64,000 nt of DNA from Flavobacterium reichenbachii (lineage in GTDB: Bacteria > Bacteroidota > Bacteroidia > Flavobacteriales > Flavobacteriaceae): NCBI RefSeq assembly GCF_002217435.1, contig NZ_MUHF01000001.1, forward strand, positions 1 through 64,000, read 5' to 3'. The notes under the pieces are model-generated. The model ran no database searches. It saw nothing but the letters and a program-made list of their open reading frames with translations, and had not been told where the DNA came from. This document shows, in pieces, positions 23,288 through 31,090 of the stretch. Each line of letters opens with the position of its first letter. Position 1 is the first letter of the stretch. Made by a program: the position numbers and the translations under genes.

Positions 23288-24832
23288 TTATTCTGAAATA
23301 ACATTCCCTTTTTTATCGTAGAAATGGTATTCTAAGTACGTGTAAGCGTCACGAGGTATGATTTTCACCCATTTTTTATGTTCAAAAAACCATTTTGAAC
23401 GTAATGATGGAAAACCTTTACTGAGGTATGCAGCCACAAATGGATGTACATTGAGTACGACATTTTTGTGGATTTTTAGAATTCTATCTAGATCGGATGC
23501 GATTTTATCAATGATTAAAATTGGCGCTTCAATTTCGCCATTTTCATTATTTGGATCTTCTTCTCTAGTTTTAATATTAACTTCTGGTCTCACGCGTTGT
23601 CTTGTAATTTGAACTAAACCAAATTTACTAGGCGGTAAGATTTTATGTTTTGCTTTATCGTCGCTCATTTCTTCTCGCAAGAAGTCGAACAAAACTTTCC
23701 TGTTTTCGGGATTAGACATATCGATGAAATCAACTACAATTATTCCGCCCATATCACGCAGACGAAGTTGTCTTGCGATTTCTGCTGCGGCAATCATATT
23801 TACTTCCATGGCTGTATCTTCCTGGTTGGTTGCTTTGTTTGAACGGTTTCCGCTGTTTACGTCTATAACGTGCAGCGCTTCAGTGTGTTCAATGATAAGA
23901 TAGGCACCTTTACTCATGGAAACAGTTCGGCCAAATGAAGTTTTGATTTGTCTCTCTATATTGTATTTCTCAAAAATCGGAGTGTCGTTTGATTGATAAA
24001 ACTTAACAATCGATTGTTTTGAAGGTGCAATTTCTTGCAGATATTCCTTCGTTTGATGGTACAACTCTTCATCATCTATTTGGATACCGCTGAAAGTATC
24101 GTTAAAAACATCTCTTAATATTGAAGAAGCCCTGTTGAGCTCTCCTAATACTTTTGACGGATGATGAGCAGTTGGTAATTTTTTACACATTGCATTCCAT
24201 CTGCTAAGCAGGTTCTGCAAATCTTTTTCTAATTCGGCTACGTTTTTGCCTTCGGCTACTGTGCGAACAATAATACCAAATCCTTTAGGTTTGATCGATA
24301 CTACAAGTTTTTTTAAACGATCCTTTTCTTTTTTGTCTTCTATTTTTTGAGAAATAGAAACACGGTCAGAAAACGGAACCAGAACAATAAATCTTCCTGC
24401 CAGAGAGAGCTCAGCGCTTATCCTAGGACCTTTGGTAGATATTGGTTCTTTTACAACTTGTACTAAAACAGATTGATTGGCACTTAAAATATCAGTAATG
24501 ATGCCATCTTTGTCAATCTCTTTTTCAAACTGAAAGGTTTTTAGGGAGAAATCTTTTATTTTACCTGCGCTTACAAGTTTTATGAATTTCAGTTGGGAAG
24601 CTAAGTTTGGCCCTAAGTCATGATAATGTAAAAAGGCATCTTTTTCGAAGCCTACATTTACAAAAGCAGCATTAAGTCCGGCAACTGGTTTTCTGATTTT
24701 GGCAATAAAAATATCACCAACCTGAAAGTTGCTTTTCTCTTCTTCCTTGTGTAATTCAATTAGTTTTCCATCTTTTAATAAGGCAAAATCTACGGCTTCA
24801 GAACTAGATCTAATGATTAATTCTTTATTCAC
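23288..24832 (-). CDS. rng: Ribonuclease G/E family endoribonuclease
   Basis: 514 residues, RNase G size, without the long C-terminal scaffold of RNase E. An N-terminal S1 RNA-binding region (FQVGDIFIAKIRKPVAGLNAAFVNVGFEKDAFL in parts) covers about residues 35-80, followed by the 5'-sensor and DNase-like catalytic parts: an IDVNSGNRS block, then GGIIVVDFIDM with its metal-binding Asp residues. The Cys pair of RNase E zinc-link regions is not obvious. It processes rRNA and mRNA 5' ends in the cytoplasm. HU and a ribosome-sized basic peptide are encoded upstream on the same strand. Confidence 0.9.
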   Translation of the reverse strand: MNKELIIRSSSEAVDFALLKDGKLIELHKEEEKSNFQVGDIFIAKIRKPVAGLNAAFVNVGFEKDAFLHYHDLGPNLASQLKFIKLVSAGKIKDFSLKTFQFEKEIDKDGIITDILSANQSVLVQVVKEPISTKGPRISAELSLAGRFIVLVPFSDRVSISQKIEDKKEKDRLKKLVVSIKPKGFGIIVRTVAEGKNVAELEKDLQNLLSRWNAMCKKLPTAHHPSKVLGELNRASSILRDVFNDTFSGIQIDDEELYHQTKEYLQEIAPSKQSIVKFYQSNDTPIFEKYNIERQIKTSFGRTVSMSKGAYLIIEHTEALHVIDVNSGNRSNKATNQEDTAMEVNMIAAAEIARQLRLRDMGGIIVVDFIDMSNPENRKVLFDFLREEMSDDKAKHKILPPSKFGLVQITRQRVRPEVNIKTREEDPNNENGEIEAPILIIDKIASDLDRILKIHKNVVLNVHPFVAAYLSKGFPSLRSKWFFEHKKWVKIIPRDAYTYLEYHFYDKKGNVISE

Positions 24833-24892
24833 ACTGTAAATTTTTATCTGTTTTTTCAGAAAATAGAATATAGAGAGAAGAGCATAGATTTA

Positions 24893-24933
24893 AAAAATCT
24901 AAAATCTAAAATCTAAGATCTAAAATCTTATCT
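24893..24933. repeat. Short ATCTAAAAT-type tandem repeat
   Basis: Four imperfect 8-10-bp units of ATCTAAAA/ATCTAAGA lie in the 263-bp gap between rng and the 30-codon gene. Similar words occur in the dgt leader (3666-3706). No other feature was seen in this gap. Confidence 0.55.
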
Positions 24934-25080
24934 ACAGATGGATTAAACAATATTTTAACAGGTATTGAACCCGGGGAAAAGAAGATTAATAAAGAAGAAC
25001 AAAGAGAATAGGCTTAAAGCCTGTAATCTATTTTCTTTACTCTTTCATCTTTTTTCAATTTCAATGAACGTTAAAAAGAA

Positions 25081-25104
25081 AAAAGTAGTTTAAAACTACT
25101 TTTT
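25081..25104 (-). terminator. Hairpin over the stop of the 30-codon gene
   Basis: AAAAGTAGTTT at 25081-25091 pairs with AAACTACTTTT at 25093-25103. The structure includes the TAG stop of the small gene and is followed on the minus strand by TTCTTTTTAAC. It is likely a terminator. Confidence 0.6.
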
Positions 25105-25188
25105 CTTTTTGTGACGGTTAGCTCTCGCTCTTTTTTTACGTTTGTGAGTAGCTACCTTATGTCTCTTTCTTTTTTTACCACTTGGCAT
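25096..25188 (-). CDS. 30-residue highly basic protein (AURKAIP1/COX24-like)
   Basis: An ATG-to-TAG frame of 30 codons encodes MPSGKKRKRHKVATHKRKKR, then ARANRHKKKK. More than half of the residues are Lys, Arg or His. The composition and the KRKRHK...HKRKKR spacing match a small protein conserved in Bacteroidota and related to the COX24/mS38 domain, whose mitochondrial and mycobacterial relatives are ribosomal. A ribosome-associated role is therefore likely by family, not shown here. It lies 28 bp after HU on the same strand and ends in a hairpin. The family assignment is from memory of the pattern. Confidence 0.75.
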   Translation of the reverse strand: MPSGKKRKRHKVATHKRKKRARANRHKKKK

Positions 25189-25216
25189 ATCGTGTCGATT
25201 TTATAATTAATTAATA

Positions 25217-25507
25217 TTATTTTGCTTCGTTGTTTGTTTTAACTCCCTCTACAAATACTTTTGCAGGTTTAAAAGCAGGAATGTTGTGTGCTGGAATTTT
25301 GATAGTGGTGTTTTTAGAAATGTTTCTACCTGTTTTTTCAGCTCTCGTTTTCACGATAAAACTACCAAAACCTCTTAGGTAAACATTGTCACCAGTTTCT
25401 AATGAAGTTTTAACTTCTTCCATAAAAGTTTCAACTGTTGCCTGAACGTCTCCTTTTTCAAGACCTAGCTTCTCTGAAATTTTTGCTACGATGTCTGCTT
25501 TCGTCAT
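25217..25507 (-). CDS. HU family DNA-binding protein
   Basis: 96 residues, standard HU/IHF size. Signature parts are visible: an N-terminal helix pair (MTKADIVAKISEKLGLEKGDV), LRGFGSFIVKTRAEKTGRN (the DNABII signature region) and IPAHNIPAFKPAK on the DNA-binding arm. It bends and packages DNA as a dimer. It is expressed from a good promoter with both a -33 TTG and a -7 TATATTTG. It probably shares a transcript with the 30-residue basic protein. Confidence 0.94.
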   Translation of the reverse strand: MTKADIVAKISEKLGLEKGDVQATVETFMEEVKTSLETGDNVYLRGFGSFIVKTRAEKTGRNISKNTTIKIPAHNIPAFKPAKVFVEGVKTNNEAK

Positions 25508-25556
25508 TTTCTTTCCTATTTTATTTTATAAATGATGTACTATTTTTTTGAGTTTG

Positions 25557-25588
25557 CAAATATAGGAATTAAAAAAATAATTAATCAA
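25557..25588 (-). promoter_or_regulatory. HU promoter (-33 and -7)
   Basis: On the minus strand a TTG (25588-25586) is followed after 21 bases by TATATTTG (25564-25557), matching TTG-N17-23-TAnnTTTG. The leader to the HU ATG is about 45 bases. Confidence 0.7.
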
Positions 25589-25621
25589 GCTAATTCGTTA
25601 AATTTTAATTACATAAACATT

Positions 25622-25629
25622 TACTTTTG
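25622..25629 (+). promoter_or_regulatory. -7 box of mutY
   Basis: TACTTTTG matches the consensus and overlaps the upstream in-frame TTG at 25627. This is the reason for placing the mutY start at the ATG at 25648. Confidence 0.6.
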
Positions 25630-25647
25630 TATTCTAAGTATTTTGCA

Positions 25648-26691
25648 ATGGATTTTCATAACATATTGATAAATTGGTATTTACAAAACAAGCGTGATTT
25701 ACCATGGCGAAATACGGTCAATCCGTACCATATTTGGCTGTCAGAAATTATGCTGCAGCAGACAAGAGTCGCTCAGGGAATGCCGTATTTTTTTGCTTTT
25801 ACAAAGGAATTTCCTACTGTATTTGATCTTGCAAATGCCTCAGAAGAGCAGGTTTTGAAACTTTGGCAGGGTTTAGGGTATTATTCTCGCGCTAGAAATC
25901 TTCATAAAACGGCTCAATATGTTGCTAATGAGTTAGACGGCAAATTTCCGGATTCGTATAAAAATTTATTAAAATTAAAAGGTGTAGGCGAATATACTGC
26001 AGCAGCAATTGCTTCTTTTTCTTATAATGAAGAAGTTCCTGTAGTCGATGGAAACGTTTTTCGGGTGCTTTCGCGCTACTTTGATATTGAATCGGATATT
26101 GCACTGCCTGCTTCAAAAAAAGAATTTACAGCTCTGGCCGCTCAATTAATGCCCAAAGATAATCCAGCAATTTTTAATCAGGCCATAATGGAGTTTGGTG
26201 CATTGCAATGCGTGCCTAAAAGTCCGAATTGCGAAATTTGTGTTTTTAATGAAAGCTGTGTTGCACTGCAAAAGAAGAAAGTGAACATGCTTCCGGTTAA
26301 ATCTAAAAAGATAAAAGTGACCAATCGCTTTTTTAATTACATAGTGCTTGAAGATTTTTCGGGAAATACTTTAATTCAAAAAAGAACGGCAAAAGGAATC
26401 TGGCATAATTTATATGAATTTCCTCTTCTGGAAACTGAGAAAATCGTTGATGTTGATTTCGTTTTAAAAGCCGTGAAAGAGGAGATTTTTTCATCGTATA
26501 CTATATTAGGTATAGAAGAATGCGAGTCGGCAGTAATTCATAAACTTTCGCATCAGCGTCTTCATATTCAATTTTGGAAAGTCAGAATAAAGGAAATAGT
26601 ACAAAATGGTGTTAATGCATTAGATTTAAAAACTTTTCCTTTTCCTATAGTGATTTACAATTTTATAGAAAAGCAGGAAATAAATTGCTAA
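25648..26691 (+). CDS. mutY: A/G-specific adenine DNA glycosylase MutY
   Basis: 347 residues from the ATG at 25648 (MDFHNILINWYLQ). MutY removes adenine mispaired with 8-oxoguanine. The order is DLPWRNTVNPYHIWLSEIMLQQTRV (the catalytic Glu in SEIMLQQT), a helix-hairpin-helix with LKGVGEYTAAAI and the nearby catalytic Asp in VVDGNVFRV, a 4Fe-4S loop (C-x6-C-x2-C-x5-C in CVPKSPNCEICVFNESC), and a NUDIX-like C-terminal domain. It is the first gene of a mutY-ssb-gldE-gldD row on one strand with short gaps (35, 24 and 1 bp). Confidence 0.95.
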   Translation: MDFHNILINWYLQNKRDLPWRNTVNPYHIWLSEIMLQQTRVAQGMPYFFAFTKEFPTVFDLANASEEQVLKLWQGLGYYSRARNLHKTAQYVANELDGKFPDSYKNLLKLKGVGEYTAAAIASFSYNEEVPVVDGNVFRVLSRYFDIESDIALPASKKEFTALAAQLMPKDNPAIFNQAIMEFGALQCVPKSPNCEICVFNESCVALQKKKVNMLPVKSKKIKVTNRFFNYIVLEDFSGNTLIQKRTAKGIWHNLYEFPLLETEKIVDVDFVLKAVKEEIFSSYTILGIEECESAVIHKLSHQRLHIQFWKVRIKEIVQNGVNALDLKTFPFPIVIYNFIEKQEINC

Positions 26692-26726
26692 AAAAATGTA
26701 TCTTTGATAGAAATACCACCAAAATT

Positions 26727-27167
26727 ATGAACGGAACATTAAATAAAGTGATGCTCATTGGCCATTTGGGCGATGATGTAAAGATGCATTATTTTGATGG
26801 AGGGAATTGTATTGGACGTTTTCAGCTGGCTACAAATGAAGTTTATATCAATAAAACGACTAATGAAAAGATTACTTCTACAGAATGGCATAATCTAGTT
26901 GTGCGAAATAAAGCAGCTGAAATTTGTGAAAAATACCTTTCTAAAGGAGATAAAATTTATGTTGAGGGACGTATAAAGTCACGTCAGTGGCAGGCAGAAG
27001 ACGGCGTAACAAAATACACAACCGAGATTCAGGTAACGGAATTTACTTTCTTGACAACTAAAAAAGAAACCGTAAACCATAAACAGAACAACGATTCAGA
27101 ATCAGTAAAAAACACTAACTTTGACGCAGCAAATGAAGGTTTACCTATAAACGATTTACCTTTTTGA
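26727..27167 (+). CDS. ssb: Single-stranded DNA-binding protein
   Basis: 146 residues from the ATG at 26727 (MNGTLNKVMLIGHLGDDV). The in-frame start 42 bases upstream overlaps mutY and is unlikely. The OB-fold core (RFQLATNE, TEWHNLVV, YLSKGDKIYVEGRIKSRQW) is followed by a disordered Asn/Ser-rich linker and an acidic tail ending DLPF, the SSB C-terminal tip that recruits repair and replication proteins. This may be a second SSB rather than the main replicative one. It is in the same row as mutY and gldE. Confidence 0.9.
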   Translation: MNGTLNKVMLIGHLGDDVKMHYFDGGNCIGRFQLATNEVYINKTTNEKITSTEWHNLVVRNKAAEICEKYLSKGDKIYVEGRIKSRQWQAEDGVTKYTTEIQVTEFTFLTTKKETVNHKQNNDSESVKNTNFDAANEGLPINDLPF

Positions 27168-27191
27168 TACGTTTAATTAATCTTTTACAAT

Positions 27192-28487
27192 TTGGACCCG
27201 GAGCCCAGTTTATTTTTAACTACCCATTTAGACAGCCATTTAATAATAGGTTTTGTCGGGATATTTGTCTTGCTGCTTTTGTCGGCAATTGTTTCAGGTG
27301 CTGAAGTTGCCCTTTTTTCTTTAACTCAAAAAGAAATTGACGAAGCACTGCATGAAAATATTTCAAAAGGAAAAATTATTTCTCAGCTTTTAGATAGACC
27401 CAAAAAGCTTTTAGCGACTCTGCTTGTAGCAAATAATTTTTTGAATATTGGTGTAGTTATTTTATTCGCTTTTATAGGACAGGATATTTTCTCTAATATT
27501 GATTCTCCAGCTTTAAAATTCCTTTTAGAAGTTACCGTAGTTACCTTTCTTATATTATTATTTGGAGAAGTTTTTCCTAAAGTTTACGCCAGCCGTAACA
27601 ATCTAAAGTTTGCCAAACGTTATGCCTATCCATTAGCTTTTTTAGATAAATTACTATCTCCAATTAGTCTGCCAATGCGCAGTCTTACATTATATTTGCA
27701 AAATAAATTAGGAAGACAAAAAAACAATTTTTCTATAAACCAGCTTTCTCAGGCTTTGGAACTTACAGATTCTGAAGGAACATCTACCGAAGAGCAAAAG
27801 ATTTTAGAAGGAATTGTATCTTTTGGTAATACTGATACCAAGCAGGTTATGAGTCCTCGTATTGATATTTTTGCTTTGGAAATATCCGAAACATTTCAGT
27901 CAATTTGTCCGAAGATTATAGAAAAAGGATTTTCCAGAATTCCGGTTTACCGAGATAATATTGATCAGATAGAAGGTGTCTTGTTTGTTAAAGATTTACT
28001 GCCTTATATTGATAAAGAAGAATTTGAATGGCCGACTTTGATGAGAAAAGCTTTTTTTGTTCCTGAGAATAAAAAACTTGATAATTTATTGAAGGATTTT
28101 CAGAGTCTTAAAAGCCATTTGGCAATTGTGGTAGACGAATACGGAGGAACATCTGGTTTAGTGTCTCTGGAAGATGTTATAGAGGAAATAGTGGGAGATA
28201 TAAGTGATGAATTTGATGACGAAAATTTAAACTACTCTCAAATAGATGAAAAGAATTTTCTCTTTGAAGGGAAAATTAATATGAAAGATTTTTATAGAAT
28301 AATAGATGTTGATGAAGATGTTTTTGAAGCTCAAAAAGGAGAAGCCGAGACTTTAGCTGGATTTATTCTTGAAATTCTGGGTAATTTTCCCAAAAAAGAT
28401 CAAAAGGTAGCTTTTGAAAACTGTGTTTTTACAATAGAAACAGTAGATAAAAAGCGCGTAAAACAAATAAAAGTAACAATAGAATAA
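27192..28487 (+). CDS. gldE: Gliding motility-associated protein GldE (CNNM/CBS)
   Basis: 431 residues from a TTG start; no nearby ATG keeps the N-terminus. Four hydrophobic segments of a CNNM/DUF21 domain (about residues 15-40, 62-80, 90-125 and 130-150) are followed by two CBS domains (SPRIDIFALEI; KDLLPYI; GGTSGLVSLEDVIEEIVGDI) and a CorC_HlyC-type end (EVEGEAETLAGFILE-like text). Relatives export Mg or Co ions. GldE works with GldD in gliding and secretion. It lies directly before gldD, separated by one base, which supports the assignment. Confidence 0.9.
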   Translation: MDPEPSLFLTTHLDSHLIIGFVGIFVLLLLSAIVSGAEVALFSLTQKEIDEALHENISKGKIISQLLDRPKKLLATLLVANNFLNIGVVILFAFIGQDIFSNIDSPALKFLLEVTVVTFLILLFGEVFPKVYASRNNLKFAKRYAYPLAFLDKLLSPISLPMRSLTLYLQNKLGRQKNNFSINQLSQALELTDSEGTSTEEQKILEGIVSFGNTDTKQVMSPRIDIFALEISETFQSICPKIIEKGFSRIPVYRDNIDQIEGVLFVKDLLPYIDKEEFEWPTLMRKAFFVPENKKLDNLLKDFQSLKSHLAIVVDEYGGTSGLVSLEDVIEEIVGDISDEFDDENLNYSQIDEKNFLFEGKINMKDFYRIIDVDEDVFEAQKGEAETLAGFILEILGNFPKKDQKVAFENCVFTIETVDKKRVKQIKVTIE

Positions 28488-28488
28488 A

Positions 28489-29049
28489 ATGTTCAAAAAA
28501 ACAATTTCAATAGCGTCAGTTTTGCTGGCATTGACTGTTTTAAGTTGTAAAAATGATGTGCTTCCTAAGCCGGGAAGTTTTCTTCGCTTAGATTATCCGG
28601 AAGCAGAATATGTTCATTTTGAAAATAGCTGCCCATTTGAATTTGAAATGAATGAATCGGCAATTATTAAAGGAGAAAAGGAATGCGGTTTTACGATCAC
28701 GTATCCAAAAATGAAAGCAACTATTTACCTGACTTATAAACCTGTAAATAATAATATAGATAAATTGCTGAAAGATGCTCAAAAACTAACATACGAGCAT
28801 GTTATCAAAGCCGATGATATATTGGAACAGCCTTATTTAAACCCGGAAAAAAAGGTTTACGGAATGTTTTACCAAGTTGACGGAAATGCGGCTACAAACT
28901 CTCAGTTTTACGTTACAGACAGTACAAAACATTTTATAACGGGTTCTGTTTATTTTTATGCGAAACCCAATTTTGACTCCGTTATGCCGGCAGCGAGCTA
29001 TATTAAAAATGATATGCAAAGGCTTATGGAAACTTTGAAGTGGAAATAA
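28489..29049 (+). CDS. gldD: Gliding motility lipoprotein GldD
   Basis: 186 residues. The signal peptide ends in a lipobox (LTVLSC, Cys20). The mature region begins KNDVLPKPGSFLRLDYPE, typical of GldD, and has no known enzymatic fold. GldD is required for gliding and type IX secretion in F. johnsoniae; its molecular role is not settled. Start and stop coupling with gldE is tight (TAAaATG), and a strong terminator follows. Confidence 0.92.
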   Translation: MFKKTISIASVLLALTVLSCKNDVLPKPGSFLRLDYPEAEYVHFENSCPFEFEMNESAIIKGEKECGFTITYPKMKATIYLTYKPVNNNIDKLLKDAQKLTYEHVIKADDILEQPYLNPEKKVYGMFYQVDGNAATNSQFYVTDSTKHFITGSVYFYAKPNFDSVMPAASYIKNDMQRLMETLKWK

Positions 29050-29080
29050 AAAAAAAGAATCCAATTTGGATTCTTTTTTT
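29050..29080 (+). terminator. Terminator of the mutY-ssb-gldE-gldD row
   Basis: AAAAAAAGAATCC pairs with GGATTCTTTTTTT over a 5-nt loop, directly after the gldD stop, and ends in T. Confidence 0.9.
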
Positions 29081-29238
29081 TGGATGTGGATTTTTTGAGT
29101 TCTTAATGATATTCTAGCCCCAGCGAAAGTCTTTCGATATTTCTAAACTTTATTGATAGTAAAGCCAAACACCCGCTGTGCTTCCTTTTGTAATAGTTTT
29201 ATTTTTCTTTGTTCATCATTAAAGTGCGTAAGAAGTCA

Positions 29239-29598
29239 TTAAAAGTATTTCGGATCTGTCATCCAGGTTACTGCATCATCTTCATGAAATATTGGACAAA
29301 GAATTATCTTTTTTTCACCTTTTTCATTAATAATATACCAATCTGTAGTATCAATAATTAAATCAAGAAATTTTGTTTCTTCTTCAGCTAAATACATATC
29401 AGGTTCTTCAACTCCTTCGTCTAATAAAAGGCTGTATTTTATAGAGAATTTTATATAGTCTGCCAAATGTTTGTTTTCAGATGGCTCAGTCAAATAATCA
29501 AACTTAAACAAAATATCACCAGAACTTCTCATATCCCAGTTGGTTTCAACAATCGATCCTATATTGAGATCTTTCCAATACAATTCGAATTTTTTCAT
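29239..29598 (-). CDS. Hypothetical protein, 119 residues
   Basis: Start placed at the ATG at 29598 (MKKFELYWKDL). A start six codons earlier is possible, but a TACATTTG -7 box at 29614-29621 would leave it no leader. The protein is acidic, has no signal peptide, membrane segment or Cys motif, and contains VETNWDMRSSGDILFKFDYL and LDLIIDTTDWYIINEKGEKK. I do not recognise a family. It is single-gene, between gldD (convergent) and the HMA gene. Confidence 0.65.
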   Translation of the reverse strand: MKKFELYWKDLNIGSIVETNWDMRSSGDILFKFDYLTEPSENKHLADYIKFSIKYSLLLDEGVEEPDMYLAEEETKFLDLIIDTTDWYIINEKGEKKIILCPIFHEDDAVTWMTDPKYF

Positions 29599-29613
29599 TT
29601 CTTTATTTTCTAA

Positions 29614-29621
29614 CAAATGTA
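29614..29621 (-). promoter_or_regulatory. -7 box of the 119-residue hypothetical gene
   Basis: TACATTTG on the minus strand, 16-23 bp before the chosen ATG. Confidence 0.5.
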
Positions 29622-29673
29622 AAGTAAAAAGGCACTCAAATTGAGCGCCTTTTGTAATTATTGAATTTAGAAC

Positions 29674-30051
29674 TTAAGATTTGAAGTTCGAAACCTTGTA
29701 AGTTTTTCCATCTCCTGTTTCCTGAACAATTTTAGTTAAAGATTCTTGATTTTGAATGGTTTTGTCAAAAGTAACAGTTGCTGTTTTTTTATCGAAATCA
29801 ACTGCAGCTTTTTCAACTCCTTCAAGATTAGATAATTCTTTTTCGATCGTTTTAGCGCATCCCATTGCACAAGTCATTCCTTTGATTTCGAAACTGGCTG
29901 TCTGTACATTTTCAGCTGTGATTGCTTTATGTTCTTTAGAAGTTGTTTCTAAGGGTTTTATATTAGCCAGATTTTTATCTTCTTCTTTTTTACAGCTTGT
30001 AAATACTAAACCCGCAATTGCTAATGCAGCTATGATTTTTGTAAATTTCAT
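29674..30051 (-). CDS. Lipoprotein with heavy-metal-associated (HMA) domain
   Basis: 125 residues. The lipobox LVFTSC (Cys20) makes it an envelope lipoprotein. After a spacer, an HMA domain runs from about residue 53 to the end, with the metal motif G-M-T-C-A-M-G-C in place of the usual GMTCxxC. The two Cys are therefore three residues apart (C-x3-C), which is noteworthy because C-x2-C is standard. By family it probably binds Cu or a similar soft metal. No transporter is encoded nearby. Confidence 0.85.
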   Translation of the reverse strand: MKFTKIIAALAIAGLVFTSCKKEEDKNLANIKPLETTSKEHKAITAENVQTASFEIKGMTCAMGCAKTIEKELSNLEGVEKAAVDFDKKTATVTFDKTIQNQESLTKIVQETGDGKTYKVSNFKS

Positions 30052-30086
30052 TATATATAATTTTTAGATTGTCAACATTTTCATAG

Positions 30087-30094
30087 CAAAATTA
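30087..30094 (-). promoter_or_regulatory. -7 box of the HMA lipoprotein gene
   Basis: TAATTTTG on the minus strand, about 36 bp before the ATG. Confidence 0.5.
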
Positions 30095-30152
30095 ATAAAA
30101 ATCAAGCGGTCAATTGATAAAAATAGTACAAATTTGTGGTAAAATATCAATT

Positions 30153-31019
30153 ATGGATGCAAGACAATTAAAGTGGATTTATTTATTTGTGCTTTCGCTA
30201 ATTTGGGGAAGTTCTTTTATTTTAATTAAAAGAGGTTTAGTTGGTTTAACGGCAATTCAGGTCGGTTCGTTCCGAATTATCTTTGCAGGTTTGTTTTTGC
30301 TGATTATTGGTTTTAAAAGTTTAAAGAAAATTTCCCGTCACCAATGGAAATATATTGCTTTAACTTCGGTTTTTGGAACTGGGATTCCTGCTTTCTTTTT
30401 TGCAATTGCAGAAACACAAGTTGATAGTTCTATTGTGGCTATTTTAAATTCGCTTACGCCTCTAAACACATTGGTTTTGGGAATCTTGTTTTTTGGACTT
30501 CAGTTTCAGCAAAAACAGGTTATAGGAGTTTTTATAGGACTTGTTGGCTGTTTATTATTGGTTTTGAGCGGCGCATCGGCACATCCTGGACAAAATTATT
30601 ACTATGTTCTTTTGGTTGTAATTGCAACACTTTGTTATGCTGTAAATGTAAATTTAATCAAGAAACATTTATCAGATTTAAATTCTCTTAGTATTACAAC
30701 AGGAAATTTTGCTGTTTTACTTCTTCCTGCTCTAATTATTTTGAGTACTACAGATATTGGACAAAAAATACATTTTGAAACCGCACAGCATTCTATTTTG
30801 TTTGTAATGATCTTAGGCGTTTTAGGAACCGGAATTGCAAATGTGGTGTTTTTTAAATTGATACAAATGTCGTCTCCGGTATTTGCAACATCAGTAACTT
30901 ATTTAATTCCGATAGTAGCATTCTTCTGGGGGTTGTTAGACAATGAAATGCTGACACCAATTCAGTTTTTTGGCGCTTTCGTTATTTTGATTGGAGTGTA
31001 TCTGTCTGCTAAAAAATAA
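30153..31019 (+). CDS. EamA/DMT family transporter
   Basis: 288 residues from the ATG at 30153. The in-frame TTG 39 bases upstream is discarded because it adds a non-hydrophobic leader. Ten hydrophobic segments form two EamA repeats; the first has WGSSFILIKRGL and the second PVFATSVTYLIPIVAFFWG. It is a drug/metabolite exporter of unknown substrate in the inner membrane. Its stop codon overlaps the left arm of a palindrome. Confidence 0.88.
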   Translation: MDARQLKWIYLFVLSLIWGSSFILIKRGLVGLTAIQVGSFRIIFAGLFLLIIGFKSLKKISRHQWKYIALTSVFGTGIPAFFFAIAETQVDSSIVAILNSLTPLNTLVLGILFFGLQFQQKQVIGVFIGLVGCLLLVLSGASAHPGQNYYYVLLVVIATLCYAVNVNLIKKHLSDLNSLSITTGNFAVLLLPALIILSTTDIGQKIHFETAQHSILFVMILGVLGTGIANVVFFKLIQMSSPVFATSVTYLIPIVAFFWGLLDNEMLTPIQFFGAFVILIGVYLSAKK

Positions 31020-31054
31020 AGCTTTGTCAAAGTTTAAAACTTTGACAAAGCTTT
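31018..31054. repeat. Palindrome family P2, copy b
   Basis: Perfect 18-bp arms (AAAGCTTTGTCAAAGTTT) with a one-base loop, between the convergent EamA and M16 genes. It may act as a bidirectional terminator, though no long T-tract follows. Confidence 0.75.
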
Positions 31055-31090
31055 TAAAATCTTAGAGACTTAGAATCTTAGTATCTTATT

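Noticed and set aside
24893..24933. Possible CRISPR-like short repeats (ATCTAAA words)
   Set aside because: Units of 8-10 bp without spacers; simple low-complexity repeat.
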